Source: Methanolobus sp.
Lineage (GTDB): Archaea; Halobacteriota; Methanosarcinia; Methanosarcinales; Methanosarcinaceae
Assembly (NCBI GenBank): GCA_029762595.1
Contig: JARVGJ010000006.1
Span: 47,897 to 111,896 of the forward strand
Length of the DNA: 64,000 nt
Direction of reading: 5' to 3'
Shown: one piece after another, positions 39,287 through 46,759 of the stretch
Layout: each line of letters starts with the position of its first letter
Numbering within the stretch: position 1 is the stretch's first letter
Position numbers and translations under genes: made by a program
Notes under the pieces: generated by a model
Told to the model about the DNA's origin: nothing
Database searches by the model: none
The model's input: only the letters and a program-made list of their open reading frames with translations

Positions 39287-40390
39287 TCATACTCTCTGGA
39301 ATTCGGTATTCTTTGAACGAAGGGCCAGATCTTTCACATTAAATCCACGCAGTTCAAGATATTCCCGTGTCCAGCCACTTACAACAACCGGTGCCATGTG
39401 AAGATCATTGATATTCCTGCATCCGCAAAGGAACATTGCCACTTTCAGCTCACCGAGCATATGCACGATGCTGTTTACGACTTCCTCTTTTCCCTTCAAT
39501 GCAGGTGCGACAAAAGGAAGTGCAGCACTTCCAACAGATGCACCCAATGCAATCGATTTAGCAATATCCAGGCCACTTCTCAGTCCGCCTGTTGCAATAA
39601 CGGGCAGGGAAACACTGCATTCAACTATGCTTGGCGCGGTGGGTATTCCAAAATCCCAGAAAAGCTCACCTAACATCTCATATGTGGTATCTTTCCTTTC
39701 CCTTGCACGGTAAACTTCCACACCCGACCAGCTGGTGCCACCTACGCCACCTACATCTATGGCAGATACGCCCGCTTCCTTGAGCAGGAACGCATCTTCA
39801 TGTGATATGCCTGCACCGGTCTCTTTGACTATAACAGGCACTGCCAGTGAACATATCTCTTTAATAACATCCAGGACACCGCAAGCTTCCCTGTCACCTT
39901 CTGGCTGTATGGCTTCCTGCAGGAAGTTCAGATGAATTGCCATGGCATCGGCATCTATCATCTCGATCATCTTCTCGACCCCTTCAACACCATATTCCCG
40001 TATCTGTGCTGCACCTATGTTCCCGTAAATGAATGCATTGGGTGCCTTCTCTCTTACTATACGGAAAGAATCTTCCTGTGAAGGTTCCTCTATGGCAGCC
40101 CTCTGGCTTCCAACGCCAATACCTATGCCAAGTTCCTCGGCAGCTCCTGCAAGTGCTGCATTGACAGGTATTGTTTCCGGATGTCCGCCTGTTATGGATG
40201 CTATCATGAAAGGCGCGTTCATGTCCTTATCCAGGAAACGTACGGAAAGGTCCGTATCTTCCATATCCATCTCCGGAAGGGCTCTGTGCACTAACATCAC
40301 GTCATTGAATCCCGGCATGATGTTCCTTGATTCTACCGGACTGGCTGCGCATAGCTCAAGATGCTCTATCTTTCTCCTGGAAGTGCTCAT
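39287..40390 (-). CDS. fni: Type 2 isopentenyl-diphosphate delta-isomerase
   Basis: A 367-residue FMN- and NADPH-dependent enzyme that converts IPP to DMAPP. The flavin and substrate sites are visible as HRALPEMDMEDTDLSVRF, MIASITGGHPETIPVNAAL, AIHLNFLQEAIQPEGDREACG and PVIVKETGAGISHEDAFLL. SAIDVGGVGGTSW is the FMN-phosphate region and IATGGLRSGLDIAKSIALGA the C-terminal FMN site. Length is typical. It starts 9 bp after the IPK gene stop, so the pair is cotranscribed. Confidence 0.95.
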   Translation of the reverse strand: MSTSRRKIEHLELCAASPVESRNIMPGFNDVMLVHRALPEMDMEDTDLSVRFLDKDMNAPFMIASITGGHPETIPVNAALAGAAEELGIGIGVGSQRAAIEEPSQEDSFRIVREKAPNAFIYGNIGAAQIREYGVEGVEKMIEMIDADAMAIHLNFLQEAIQPEGDREACGVLDVIKEICSLAVPVIVKETGAGISHEDAFLLKEAGVSAIDVGGVGGTSWSGVEVYRARERKDTTYEMLGELFWDFGIPTAPSIVECSVSLPVIATGGLRSGLDIAKSIALGASVGSAALPFVAPALKGKEEVVNSIVHMLGELKVAMFLCGCRNINDLHMAPVVVSGWTREYLELRGFNVKDLALRSKNTEFQRV

Positions 40391-40399
40391 GATAATACC

Positions 40400-41194
40400 T
40401 TAAGACAAATCTGATCCGTATTTTCCGACACCGCAGACAGCGGTACCAATGTTCTCACCTTTCAGGAAACATGATACGTTTCCTGCATTTCCTGCATTGA
40501 ATATATAAGAAGTACTGTTTGACTGCTCACTTAGTTCTAAAAGCTCAAGTACTTTTCCCAGCATACCGCCAGTAACATCAGTGTTTGTCGAACCTCCAAG
40601 GCAAGCTTTTATTCTTTCAAAGTTGTCCTTGCTTATCGCAGGTAGCACTTCCCCGTCATTGTCAAGCACCCCCTCCTCAGCACTACCGATGCCTATGCGT
40701 GCTGCTTTCATTTTAATTGCAAGGTAGGGTACTATCTGGTCTCCTGAAAGGACGGAGGTACCAAGTTCAGTGTCCATCACCATGTCCCCATGAAGCACGG
40801 GTACGAAACCGTTATTAAGCATTTCTTTTATGGGCTCAAGGAACATGCTCCGGATGCGTCCGTTTTCCGATACTGCACATGCCATGGGATGCAGAGGTAA
40901 TGCATTTACTCCTGCAGAGTTCAGGGTTTTAACAACCATTGTGTTAAGCTTCCTTACTGACATATGTGTTATTATCGAGCCGGTATGGTCGAACTTTCCC
41001 TGAAGTCCGAAACGTTTTACTTGTGGATGCCCGAATGATCCTGCTCCGTGCACAATGATGAGCTTTCCTTGAAAACCTGCAATTTCGCAGGAAATTCGCT
41101 CTATGGCATTCATCCTTGCTGCACCTTCATCAGCACTCTTGTCGGTGATGACGCTGCCGCCGATCTTAAGGATAGTGATCTTATCTTTATCCAT
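40400..41194 (-). CDS. ipk: Isopentenyl phosphate kinase
   Basis: A 264-residue amino-acid-kinase-fold enzyme that phosphorylates isopentenyl phosphate to IPP in the archaeal mevalonate route. ILKIGGSVITDKS is the N-terminal phosphate-binding motif, and IVHGAGSFGHPQVKRFGL includes the key active-site His of IPK that distinguishes it from other family members. VLHGDMVMDTELGTSVLSGDQ and the SSTNTDVTGGMLGKV-like segment GGSTNTDVTGGMLGKV complete the nucleotide site. The GGAG ribosome-binding site lies inside the end of mvk, which it overlaps by 8 bp. Confidence 0.95.
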   Translation of the reverse strand: MDKDKITILKIGGSVITDKSADEGAARMNAIERISCEIAGFQGKLIIVHGAGSFGHPQVKRFGLQGKFDHTGSIITHMSVRKLNTMVVKTLNSAGVNALPLHPMACAVSENGRIRSMFLEPIKEMLNNGFVPVLHGDMVMDTELGTSVLSGDQIVPYLAIKMKAARIGIGSAEEGVLDNDGEVLPAISKDNFERIKACLGGSTNTDVTGGMLGKVLELLELSEQSNSTSYIFNAGNAGNVSCFLKGENIGTAVCGVGKYGSDLS

Positions 41195-42104
41195 TAAATG
41201 ACTCCAGTCTTACGCCTTCTTCAGTATTTTTCGTTATGATGGCTTCTCCGCCGGCATCCTCTATGGCTTTTGCAATACCTTTTGTGTCCTTGTGCTCTGC
41301 GATCGCCACAATGCACCCTCCACCACCTGCACCTGTTATCTTGGCACAGATGGCACCGCAGTTACGTGCTGCATAAACAAGGTCCCAGAGCTTTGAACTT
41401 CCTACACCTATGGCATCAAGGAGTCCCTGGTTCACATTCATGAGTTTACCGATAGCCATGTAGTCATTCTTAATGATAAGTCCTTCTGCAAGCATGGACA
41501 TCTGGCCAATGTTTGAAAGTATAGGGTCTATAACAGAAGGGAATTCGCTGCGAAGATTTGCAACATTGCCTACAAGTTCCTTTGTAGAGGAGAATTCTTT
41601 AGTGTTGCCGATTATGACAGGACACTTAAGCAGTGGAAGTTTCTTTCTCTGTGGCATCATCACAACACCACCCATAGTGCTTACATATGTGTCAGTGGCA
41701 CTTGCATTGCCCTGAACTATCATTTCGATCTTGTGGGCATTCTTTGCAACATCTTCCCTGGAAAGGCCGCAGTTGTATAGGTGATTCAATGCCTGGATGC
41801 TGGCCACGGTAACAGCAGCAGATGAACCAAGTCCTGAACCCACAGGAAGATCTGATTCTATTTTTAACCTTACCCCTTTCAGGTCTGTAAGGGATTTTAT
41901 CATTTCTATGGCATGGGTTACATATGGATGAACCTTTATATCCGGTCCGGTGGTTCCTAGTGAGGATTCTATTATCACATCATCGTTCTTTTCCACATGG
42001 ACCCTTGTCCGTAGTTCAACTGCACAGCAGATGGCACTTTCTCCGTATACAACTGCATGCTCACCAAAAAGATAGACTTTTCCGGGTGCAGAACATGTGA
42101 TCAT
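41187..42104 (-). CDS. mvk: Mevalonate kinase
   Basis: A 305-residue GHMP kinase that phosphorylates mevalonate to mevalonate-5-phosphate. SAPGKVYLFGEHAVVYGESA is the N-terminal substrate segment, DLPVGSGLGSSAAVTVASIQ (near 100-115) the GHMP ATP-binding loop, and AKITGAGGGGCIVAIAE near 275 the third motif. The phosphomevalonate dehydratase and decarboxylase of the archaeal route are not in this window. It overlaps ipk and follows MEMO by 24 bp. Confidence 0.95.
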   Translation of the reverse strand: MITCSAPGKVYLFGEHAVVYGESAICCAVELRTRVHVEKNDDVIIESSLGTTGPDIKVHPYVTHAIEMIKSLTDLKGVRLKIESDLPVGSGLGSSAAVTVASIQALNHLYNCGLSREDVAKNAHKIEMIVQGNASATDTYVSTMGGVVMMPQRKKLPLLKCPVIIGNTKEFSSTKELVGNVANLRSEFPSVIDPILSNIGQMSMLAEGLIIKNDYMAIGKLMNVNQGLLDAIGVGSSKLWDLVYAARNCGAICAKITGAGGGGCIVAIAEHKDTKGIAKAIEDAGGEAIITKNTEEGVRLESFNG

Positions 42105-42128
42105 AGAATTCCTTCTTTTGTATTTCCT

Positions 42129-42926
42129 TTATTCCACCGTGATAGCTGCGTATCCTACAACCCCTGACATGTCTCCGGTCACATCACCACTGGTGGCGTA
42201 CCTTATCAATGATGCGTGCGTTGCACCAAACTCTTTTGTGGCTGAGAGCATTGCTGCGATAGGACCAAAGCCACATGCTGAGATATTCCTTTCCTCCCTG
42301 CGCCTGTAAAATCCGGAAATGTCCATTCTGATTATGGGTTCAATGAGAAAATGGTCATTCTCCCTGGCAATACTGGCTGACTGATAGTGAGTGAAATCAC
42401 TTGATGCAATGAACACAACTTTCTTTCCTGATTCCCTGACAGCTCTGGCAACTTCCCTGCCTACCTCTATTGCAGTCTCCTCATCCTGAAGTCCCATGCA
42501 TATGGGAAGTATTTTGAAATCCGTGCCAAACCTGTGCTGTAAAAAGGGCATCTGGACTTCAATAGAATGTTCGAAATGGTGTGCAAGCTCGTCAAAGTCT
42601 ATGATAGTTCCGGCAAGAAGCTTTCCAACATCCCTGTCTGTTTCTATAACTCCCAGGGGAGTGTTCCATGTGTCCTGTGACAATGCCACAGGAGAGCCAT
42701 AACCTGTGTGGTTGGGTCCGAAGAGCACATAGGTATCTGCTTTTGGAAGCAGTGCATATGCATGCGCTGCCACCTCACCCGAATATATATACCCGGCATG
42801 AGGTACGACAGCACCAAGGAGTGGCTTTTCAGATATAGCAACTTCCTTAAAGCATCTGCCTAGTTCCTTCTTCAGATCCTTAGGATTTAGTGGATAGAAC
42901 TGACCGGCAACGGTAGTCTGTCTCAT
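42129..42926 (-). CDS. MEMO family protein (AmmeMemoRadiSam system protein B)
   Basis: A 265-residue MEMO-family protein starting MRQTTVAGQFYPLNPKDLKK at the ATG at 42926 (track start is a GTG at 42938). The fold is that of LigB-type extradiol dioxygenases, with metal-type histidines in AVVPHAGYIYSG, HHFEHSIEVQMPFL and ASSDFTHYQS. Archaeal members are often encoded beside S2 and mevalonate kinase, as here, and beside radical-SAM/AMMECR1 genes elsewhere. The biochemical function is unknown, and tRNA or protein modification has been proposed by association only. Confidence 0.88.
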   Translation of the reverse strand: MRQTTVAGQFYPLNPKDLKKELGRCFKEVAISEKPLLGAVVPHAGYIYSGEVAAHAYALLPKADTYVLFGPNHTGYGSPVALSQDTWNTPLGVIETDRDVGKLLAGTIIDFDELAHHFEHSIEVQMPFLQHRFGTDFKILPICMGLQDEETAIEVGREVARAVRESGKKVVFIASSDFTHYQSASIARENDHFLIEPIIRMDISGFYRRREERNISACGFGPIAAMLSATKEFGATHASLIRYATSGDVTGDMSGVVGYAAITVE

Positions 42927-42996
42927 ACTACTGATCACCCCATTATTCTATAAGGGTTCTTGATATATGTAGTATGCTTCATGCGGTGCTGTCAGT

Positions 42997-43656
42997 TCAG
43001 ACTCCGGATTCGAAATCCTCAAGTTCGTAATTGAACATTGAATCATTTGCCTTTGATATCTCCCTTGCAAGCAACCAGTAAACAAGGGACAGTGCCTTTC
43101 TTCCTTTGTTGTTGGTAGGGATAACAAGGTCTACGTTGGATGTCATGTTATTTGTATCACAGAGTGCTACAACAGGTACTCCGATATTAACCGTTTCCTT
43201 GATTACCTGTGCATCTCCTGTTGGGTCAGTAACAATGACTACATCAGGTTCATAGAAATTCTCTATCTTAGGGTTTGTGAGTATTCCTGGAATGAACCTT
43301 CCGACCATGGATTTTGCACCGATGGCCTTTGCGAACATCTTTGCAGGGAATTGTCCGTATTGCCTTGCAGATACTACAAGTATCCTTTTTGGATCATAGC
43401 TTGAAAGGAATGCTGCTGCAAGCTTTATTCTGTCATCGGTTGCCTGGATGTCAAGGACATAAAGACCGTCTGTCCTTACACGGTAGACGAACTTCATCAT
43501 GTTCTCTGTCTTCTGTTGTGTGCCGATGTGTACACCTGCTGCAAGATATTCGTCTATTGGGACTAAAGATGTTGTTTTTGTCTCTTCATCCAAATCTCCT
43601 GTAACTTCAGTTGATGTAGTAACTTCATTAATTGTAGTTTCTTCTGTAGGATCCAT
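42997..43656 (-). CDS. rps2: Small-subunit ribosomal protein uS2
   Basis: The track frame starts too early. The ATG at 43656 with AGGTG at proper spacing gives 219 residues starting [20 protein letters not shown]. This acidic N-terminal extension of about 35 residues precedes the normal S2 start [50 protein letters not shown] and [25 protein letters not shown] are the conserved core. The protein binds the head of the 30S subunit. It starts 5 bp after rpoK, with no enolase gene between them. Confidence 0.95.
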   Translation of the reverse strand: MDPTEETTINEVTTSTEVTGDLDEETKTTSLVPIDEYLAAGVHIGTQQKTENMMKFVYRVRTDGLYVLDIQATDDRIKLAAAFLSSYDPKRILVVSARQYGQFPAKMFAKAIGAKSMVGRFIPGILTNPKIENFYEPDVVIVTDPTGDAQVIKETVNIGVPVVALCDTNNMTSNVDLVIPTNNKGRKALSLVYWLLAREISKANDSMFNYELEDFESGV

Positions 43657-43660
43657 ATAA

Positions 43661-43846
43661 TCACCTGGTAACAATATTTCTTTTAACAGTAATCGGGATG
43701 ACCCCGAGTTCAAATTCTCTCTTGGCAAGATATAATGAATTCATGCTTTGATCATCGATGAGCACCGGAGCTCCCATTGATATCTGCAGTGCCCTTGCAC
43801 CAACGATCCTTGCCTTTTCATACCTGGTATAGTGTTCTGTAATCAA
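43661..43846 (-). CDS. rpoK: RNA polymerase subunit K (omega/Rpb6 homologue)
   Basis: A 61-residue subunit. [22 protein letters not shown] is the conserved core that wraps the assembled largest subunit, and [18 protein letters not shown] the C-terminal strand-helix. The start is a TTG at 43846 with AGGTG five bases upstream; no ATG is available in frame before the conserved core. It follows the tRNA-Pro gene by about 200 bp. Confidence 0.95.
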   Translation of the reverse strand: MITEHYTRYEKARIVGARALQISMGAPVLIDDQSMNSLYLAKREFELGVIPITVKRNIVTR

Positions 43847-44044
43847 TAGATCACCTAATTAAAATCACGTGGAAATATCACAGCTCATTTATTGATAGCT
43901 ACCCCTATTGCTTCCAAAAATTAATCCTGTATGAATAGCCATTAATGCGGTCAATGATAACTATATATTAAACAATGTTATTCGGAATCCCTCCGAACGA
44001 GGTCGTAAACAATTCTTTTCCAGCATGCCCTATTAAATAGGGCA

Positions 44045-44143
44045 TGGGACCGCTGAGATTTGAACTCAGGTTCCGGCGTGTTTCGCATAGAAGATACATA
44101 TGTCCCGAACGCCGAAGGATGGTCCAGGCTACCCTACGGTCCC
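44045..44143 (-). tRNA. tRNA-Pro, anticodon CGG, with a 24-nt bulge-helix-bulge intron
   Basis: The minus strand gives a 75-base mature tRNA-Pro. The acceptor GGGACCG pairs with CGGTCCC plus A. The anticodon arm is CGGCG-TTCGGGA-CGCCG (anticodon CGG, reading CCG) and the T arm CTGAG-TTCAAAT-CTCAG. A 24-base intron lies after position 37 (44080-44103). It folds as the canonical bulge-helix-bulge: outer stem CGGCG/CGCCG, central 4-bp helix TTCG/CGAA, 3-base bulges GGA and ACA, inner helix CATA/TATG. The splicing endonuclease would cut each bulge between its second and third base. The 5' end directly abuts the rpoN stop codon. Confidence 0.93.
44080..44103 (-). other. Intron of tRNA-Pro (37/38 position)
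   Basis: The 24-base segment beginning ACATATG and ending CGAAAC on the minus strand interrupts the tRNA-Pro anticodon loop. The anticodon stem reads CGGCG/CGCCG only once this segment is removed, and both splice sites lie in 3-base bulges separated by a 4-bp helix, as the archaeal tRNA splicing endonuclease requires. Confidence 0.9.
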
Positions 44144-44332
44144 TTACTGGTATGGGGCAAGCGTATCTACTAGCTCGACATGTGAAAGGATCATCCTTCT
44201 GCAGCAATACCTTGTAATTCCAAGGTCATTGAGCACTGCTGCCGGATCTTCTCCTTCCTTTACACGCTGTTTGAACTCTTCCCAATGATTTGAGACAACT
44301 TTTCCACAGCTGAAGCATCGAACTGGTATCAT
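44144..44332 (-). CDS. rpoN: RNA polymerase subunit N (Rpb10 homologue)
   Basis: A 62-residue zinc-binding subunit. [17 protein letters not shown] carries the first C-x2-C pair and [19 protein letters not shown] the CC pair, the atypical C-x2-C...CC zinc bundle of Rpb10. It is an archaeal RNA polymerase subunit, unrelated to bacterial sigma-54 of the same symbol. Its stop codon TAA is immediately followed by the first base of tRNA-Pro. It starts 10 bp after rps9. Confidence 0.96.
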   Translation of the reverse strand: MIPVRCFSCGKVVSNHWEEFKQRVKEGEDPAAVLNDLGITRYCCRRMILSHVELVDTLAPYQ

Positions 44333-44342
44333 ATTTCATTGC

Positions 44343-44747
44343 CTACCTGTATGACTTCTGATATCTGGCACGTGCACCTGGTCCACCAAACTTCTTGGTT
44401 TCCTTCTGTCTGGAGTCGTTGACCAGGAGATTACGGTCATATGTCATGTAAGTGTCTCTGAGGTTTGTGTCACTACTCCAGTCCACGATACCTCTGGCAA
44501 TTGCGGTTCTTGCAGCATTTGCCTGACCAATGATGCCGCCACCTTTCACAACAACATCTATGTCTATATTTTCAGCGACATCTCCTGCAAGCATGACTGC
44601 CTCGATGATCTTAAGTTTTGCGAATTCAGGATCATATATCTCAAGTGGCTTTTTGTTTATACGCACTTTTCCGGTTCCCTTCTTCACAGTTGCACGTGCA
44701 ATAGCTGTTTTCTTCTTACCTGATGAGGTTACAACTTTAACGGACAT
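44343..44747 (-). CDS. rps9: Small-subunit ribosomal protein uS9
   Basis: A 134-residue S9. [20 protein letters not shown] is the N-terminal core, [22 protein letters not shown] the conserved central part, and the tail [17 protein letters not shown] is the universal basic C-terminus that reaches the P-site tRNA. AGGAGG precedes the ATG. Spacing from the L13 stop is 17 bp, within the L18e-L13-S9-rpoN operon. Confidence 0.97.
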   Translation of the reverse strand: MSVKVVTSSGKKKTAIARATVKKGTGKVRINKKPLEIYDPEFAKLKIIEAVMLAGDVAENIDIDVVVKGGGIIGQANAARTAIARGIVDWSSDTNLRDTYMTYDRNLLVNDSRQKETKKFGGPGARARYQKSYR

Positions 44748-44764
44748 TATAATCTTCCTCCTTT

Positions 44765-45184
44765 TTAGAACTTAGCACCCAGTTTCTTACTGACATCGCC
44801 AAGTTTGAGGTATTTGTTTGAGCTCAGACGATCCATGCTTGCCTCTTCTACCTTTGCGGCTTCTTTATTGCTGAGTTCCATCGGGACACCAACATACACC
44901 TTCAGGCGGGACATTGCATCTTTTCCTCTTGCACGCTTATAAGGTAACATTCCTCTGATCGTTCTTTTGAGGATCCTGTCAGGTCTTTTTGGGAAATATG
45001 GTCCGAATTCAGGCTTGCCTATTTGCATAGTTTCTTTATATTCCCTTAGTGTGGTGAACTTTGAACCCGAAATCACTGCCTTTTCAGCATTGATGATATC
45101 AATCTTCTCTCCGGAAAGCAACTTCTTTGCCACTGTACTTGCAAGCCTTCCCATAATGAGTCCTTCTGCATCGATAACTGTCAT
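44765..45184 (-). CDS. rpl13: Large-subunit ribosomal protein uL13
   Basis: A 139-residue L13 when started at the ATG at 45184, which has AGGTG six bases upstream; the track start at 45193 is a GTG directly at the L18e stop. [20 protein letters not shown] is the typical archaeal N-terminus, and [19 protein letters not shown] the conserved rRNA-binding core. The gene follows rpl18e with only 9 bp between them. Confidence 0.96.
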   Translation of the reverse strand: MTVIDAEGLIMGRLASTVAKKLLSGEKIDIINAEKAVISGSKFTTLREYKETMQIGKPEFGPYFPKRPDRILKRTIRGMLPYKRARGKDAMSRLKVYVGVPMELSNKEAAKVEEASMDRLSSNKYLKLGDVSKKLGAKF

Positions 45185-45193
45185 CTTCTTCAC

Positions 45194-45574
45194 CTACTGT
45201 AAGATCCTGATCCCTGACCCTTTTGGGTTCTCTTCCAATATCTGCTCGATAGTCAGGCATTTGCCGCCAAGGCCTGTGATCTTTTCCATTGCAGTTGCAC
45301 TGAAATTGTATGCTGCTACAGTGATCGCTTTCTCAAGTGATCCTGATCCGAGGACCTTGCCTGCAACAAGTACCGTCTCTCCATCATTTGCATACCTGTT
45401 GATCTTACTAAGGTTTACCTGTGCGTAGTTCCTTCCAGGTTTTTCCAACCTTTTAGCCACATCTCTCCAGATTGCGACTTCATTCTGACGTGCTCCTTCC
45501 TTCAGTGCTGTTATAAGCACAGGAGTACGGGGATTTGTCTTCCTTTCGATTTTTACGTTTGTATTCTTGCTCAT
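45194..45574 (-). CDS. rpl18e: Large-subunit ribosomal protein eL18
   Basis: A 126-residue L18e starting MSKNTNVKIERKTNPRTPVL at the ATG at 45574, six bases after a GGAGG site. The archaeal/eukaryotic-specific protein has RKTNPRTPVLITALKEGARQ and GETVLVAGKVLGSGSLEKAI as conserved parts. It is the first gene of the visible ribosomal operon; rpoD, often upstream in other archaea, is not here, and unknown genes lie upstream instead, 180 bp away. Confidence 0.95.
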   Translation of the reverse strand: MSKNTNVKIERKTNPRTPVLITALKEGARQNEVAIWRDVAKRLEKPGRNYAQVNLSKINRYANDGETVLVAGKVLGSGSLEKAITVAAYNFSATAMEKITGLGGKCLTIEQILEENPKGSGIRILQ

Positions 45575-45753
45575 AATGTTCCTCCGCAAGAGTATGTCTC
45601 ACTCACGCATGCAATGCGTTCGAACATCCTTATGGTGCCAGTTAAGTAAGAACATGAATGCCTGTATAATCAGACTGCTGTGTGAATGACATTAATAGTA
45701 CATAAAGATTATGAAGGACAGAAAGAATATAATGACGGAAAGGGACAGAATGA

Positions 45754-46233
45754 TCATGAAGGCTCATCTGCTTTGAGGAATATACTTCCATAAACCTTTT
45801 CATATATTGTTTTTATGTTGCACCCCATCTCCTTTGCAATCAGCAACCCGGCAATTTCTATGTCCACCAGATCTCCAAGTTGTTCCTGTTTATTATTGAT
45901 GAGGGCTGTTGCCTCCCTTGCATTTTTACCACTTTTTGCTACTATCAGGGCTATTATATCCTCAATGGTCGACCTTTCGCTGAATATTGCATCAGAAGGT
46001 CTGAATCCATGGGGTATCTCTATTTTACTGATGTCAAAAATGGGGGCCAGCATATTGCCATCGAATCTTAACAGATGTGCTCCTATTGCCCTGTCCCTTA
46101 TCTTTGATGCAAGGTCAGGTGCCATCCATTTAAGGTCAAAGGAAAGTGTGAATTCAAAATCCTTGATGGACAGGGAATCCTTATTATTTCTTTTGAAAGG
46201 GGTTGCAGTCACAAGTATCAGTTCATCCATCAT
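45754..46233 (-). CDS. DUF2240 family archaeal protein
   Basis: A 159-residue soluble protein. ELILVTATPFKRNNKDSLSI and FTLSFDLKWMAPDLASKIRD, followed by FDISKIEIPHGFRPSDAIF, match the pattern of the archaeal DUF2240 family, whose function is unknown. It starts with two overlapping ATGs at the stop of the preceding gene (ATGA overlap), so the two unknown genes are translationally coupled. Their placement just before the ribosomal operon hints at an information-processing role, but this is inference. Confidence 0.7.
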   Translation of the reverse strand: MMDELILVTATPFKRNNKDSLSIKDFEFTLSFDLKWMAPDLASKIRDRAIGAHLLRFDGNMLAPIFDISKIEIPHGFRPSDAIFSERSTIEDIIALIVAKSGKNAREATALINNKQEQLGDLVDIEIAGLLIAKEMGCNIKTIYEKVYGSIFLKADEPS

Positions 46234-46712
46234 GAACCTCTGCGAAGCTCATCAATGATCGTATCGGCAACCCTGCCGCATTCGGTTCTCTTAGGGCCGT
46301 CTATATGGTTTATCTGAAGTACCAGCAATTCGTTCTCAAGAATAGCTCTCACAAGATAGATGTCGCCTCTGAAAGGGACACGATTATACTTCCCGTCAAG
46401 ATAGCTATATCTGAGGTGAATCCGGAAATCCATTATCCCTTCTTTTTCAAGGGTCTCTGCTACATCATTGACATTATCGTAGTTCAGCGGGGAAAAATCA
46501 ATGCCATTGGTAACAACTTCCACAGCAATCTCTCTTTTTGCCTGTATCCTGTGACCTCTCTGGGTAACAGATTCGGTAACGAACATCCCAAACTTACCAT
46601 CCATATTCGCCATGACCTTCACAAAAAAAGGAAGGTCGGAATGGTAGCGATATTTCTGTTCAAATTCCACATTTCTGTGTGGAAACCGATGATATATGCG
46701 TTTTCGCATCAT
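46230..46712 (-). CDS. Conserved-looking methanogen protein of unknown function
   Basis: A 160-residue soluble protein starting near MMRKRIYHRFPHRNVEFEQK; the track begins at a TTG at 46718. Basic N-terminus, then a beta-rich core (FVKVMANMDGKFGMFVTESV, GDIYLVRAILENELLVLQIN) and a C-terminal segment GPKRTECGRVADTIIDELRR. No named domain is recognised. It overlaps the DUF2240 gene by 4 bp and is probably in the same functional unit. Confidence 0.6.
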   Translation of the reverse strand: MMRKRIYHRFPHRNVEFEQKYRYHSDLPFFVKVMANMDGKFGMFVTESVTQRGHRIQAKREIAVEVVTNGIDFSPLNYDNVNDVAETLEKEGIMDFRIHLRYSYLDGKYNRVPFRGDIYLVRAILENELLVLQINHIDGPKRTECGRVADTIIDELRRGS

Positions 46713-46759
46713 GTTCAATTGCTACCATCCCTTTTTTAATAGAAAATTTGTTGCAGGTC

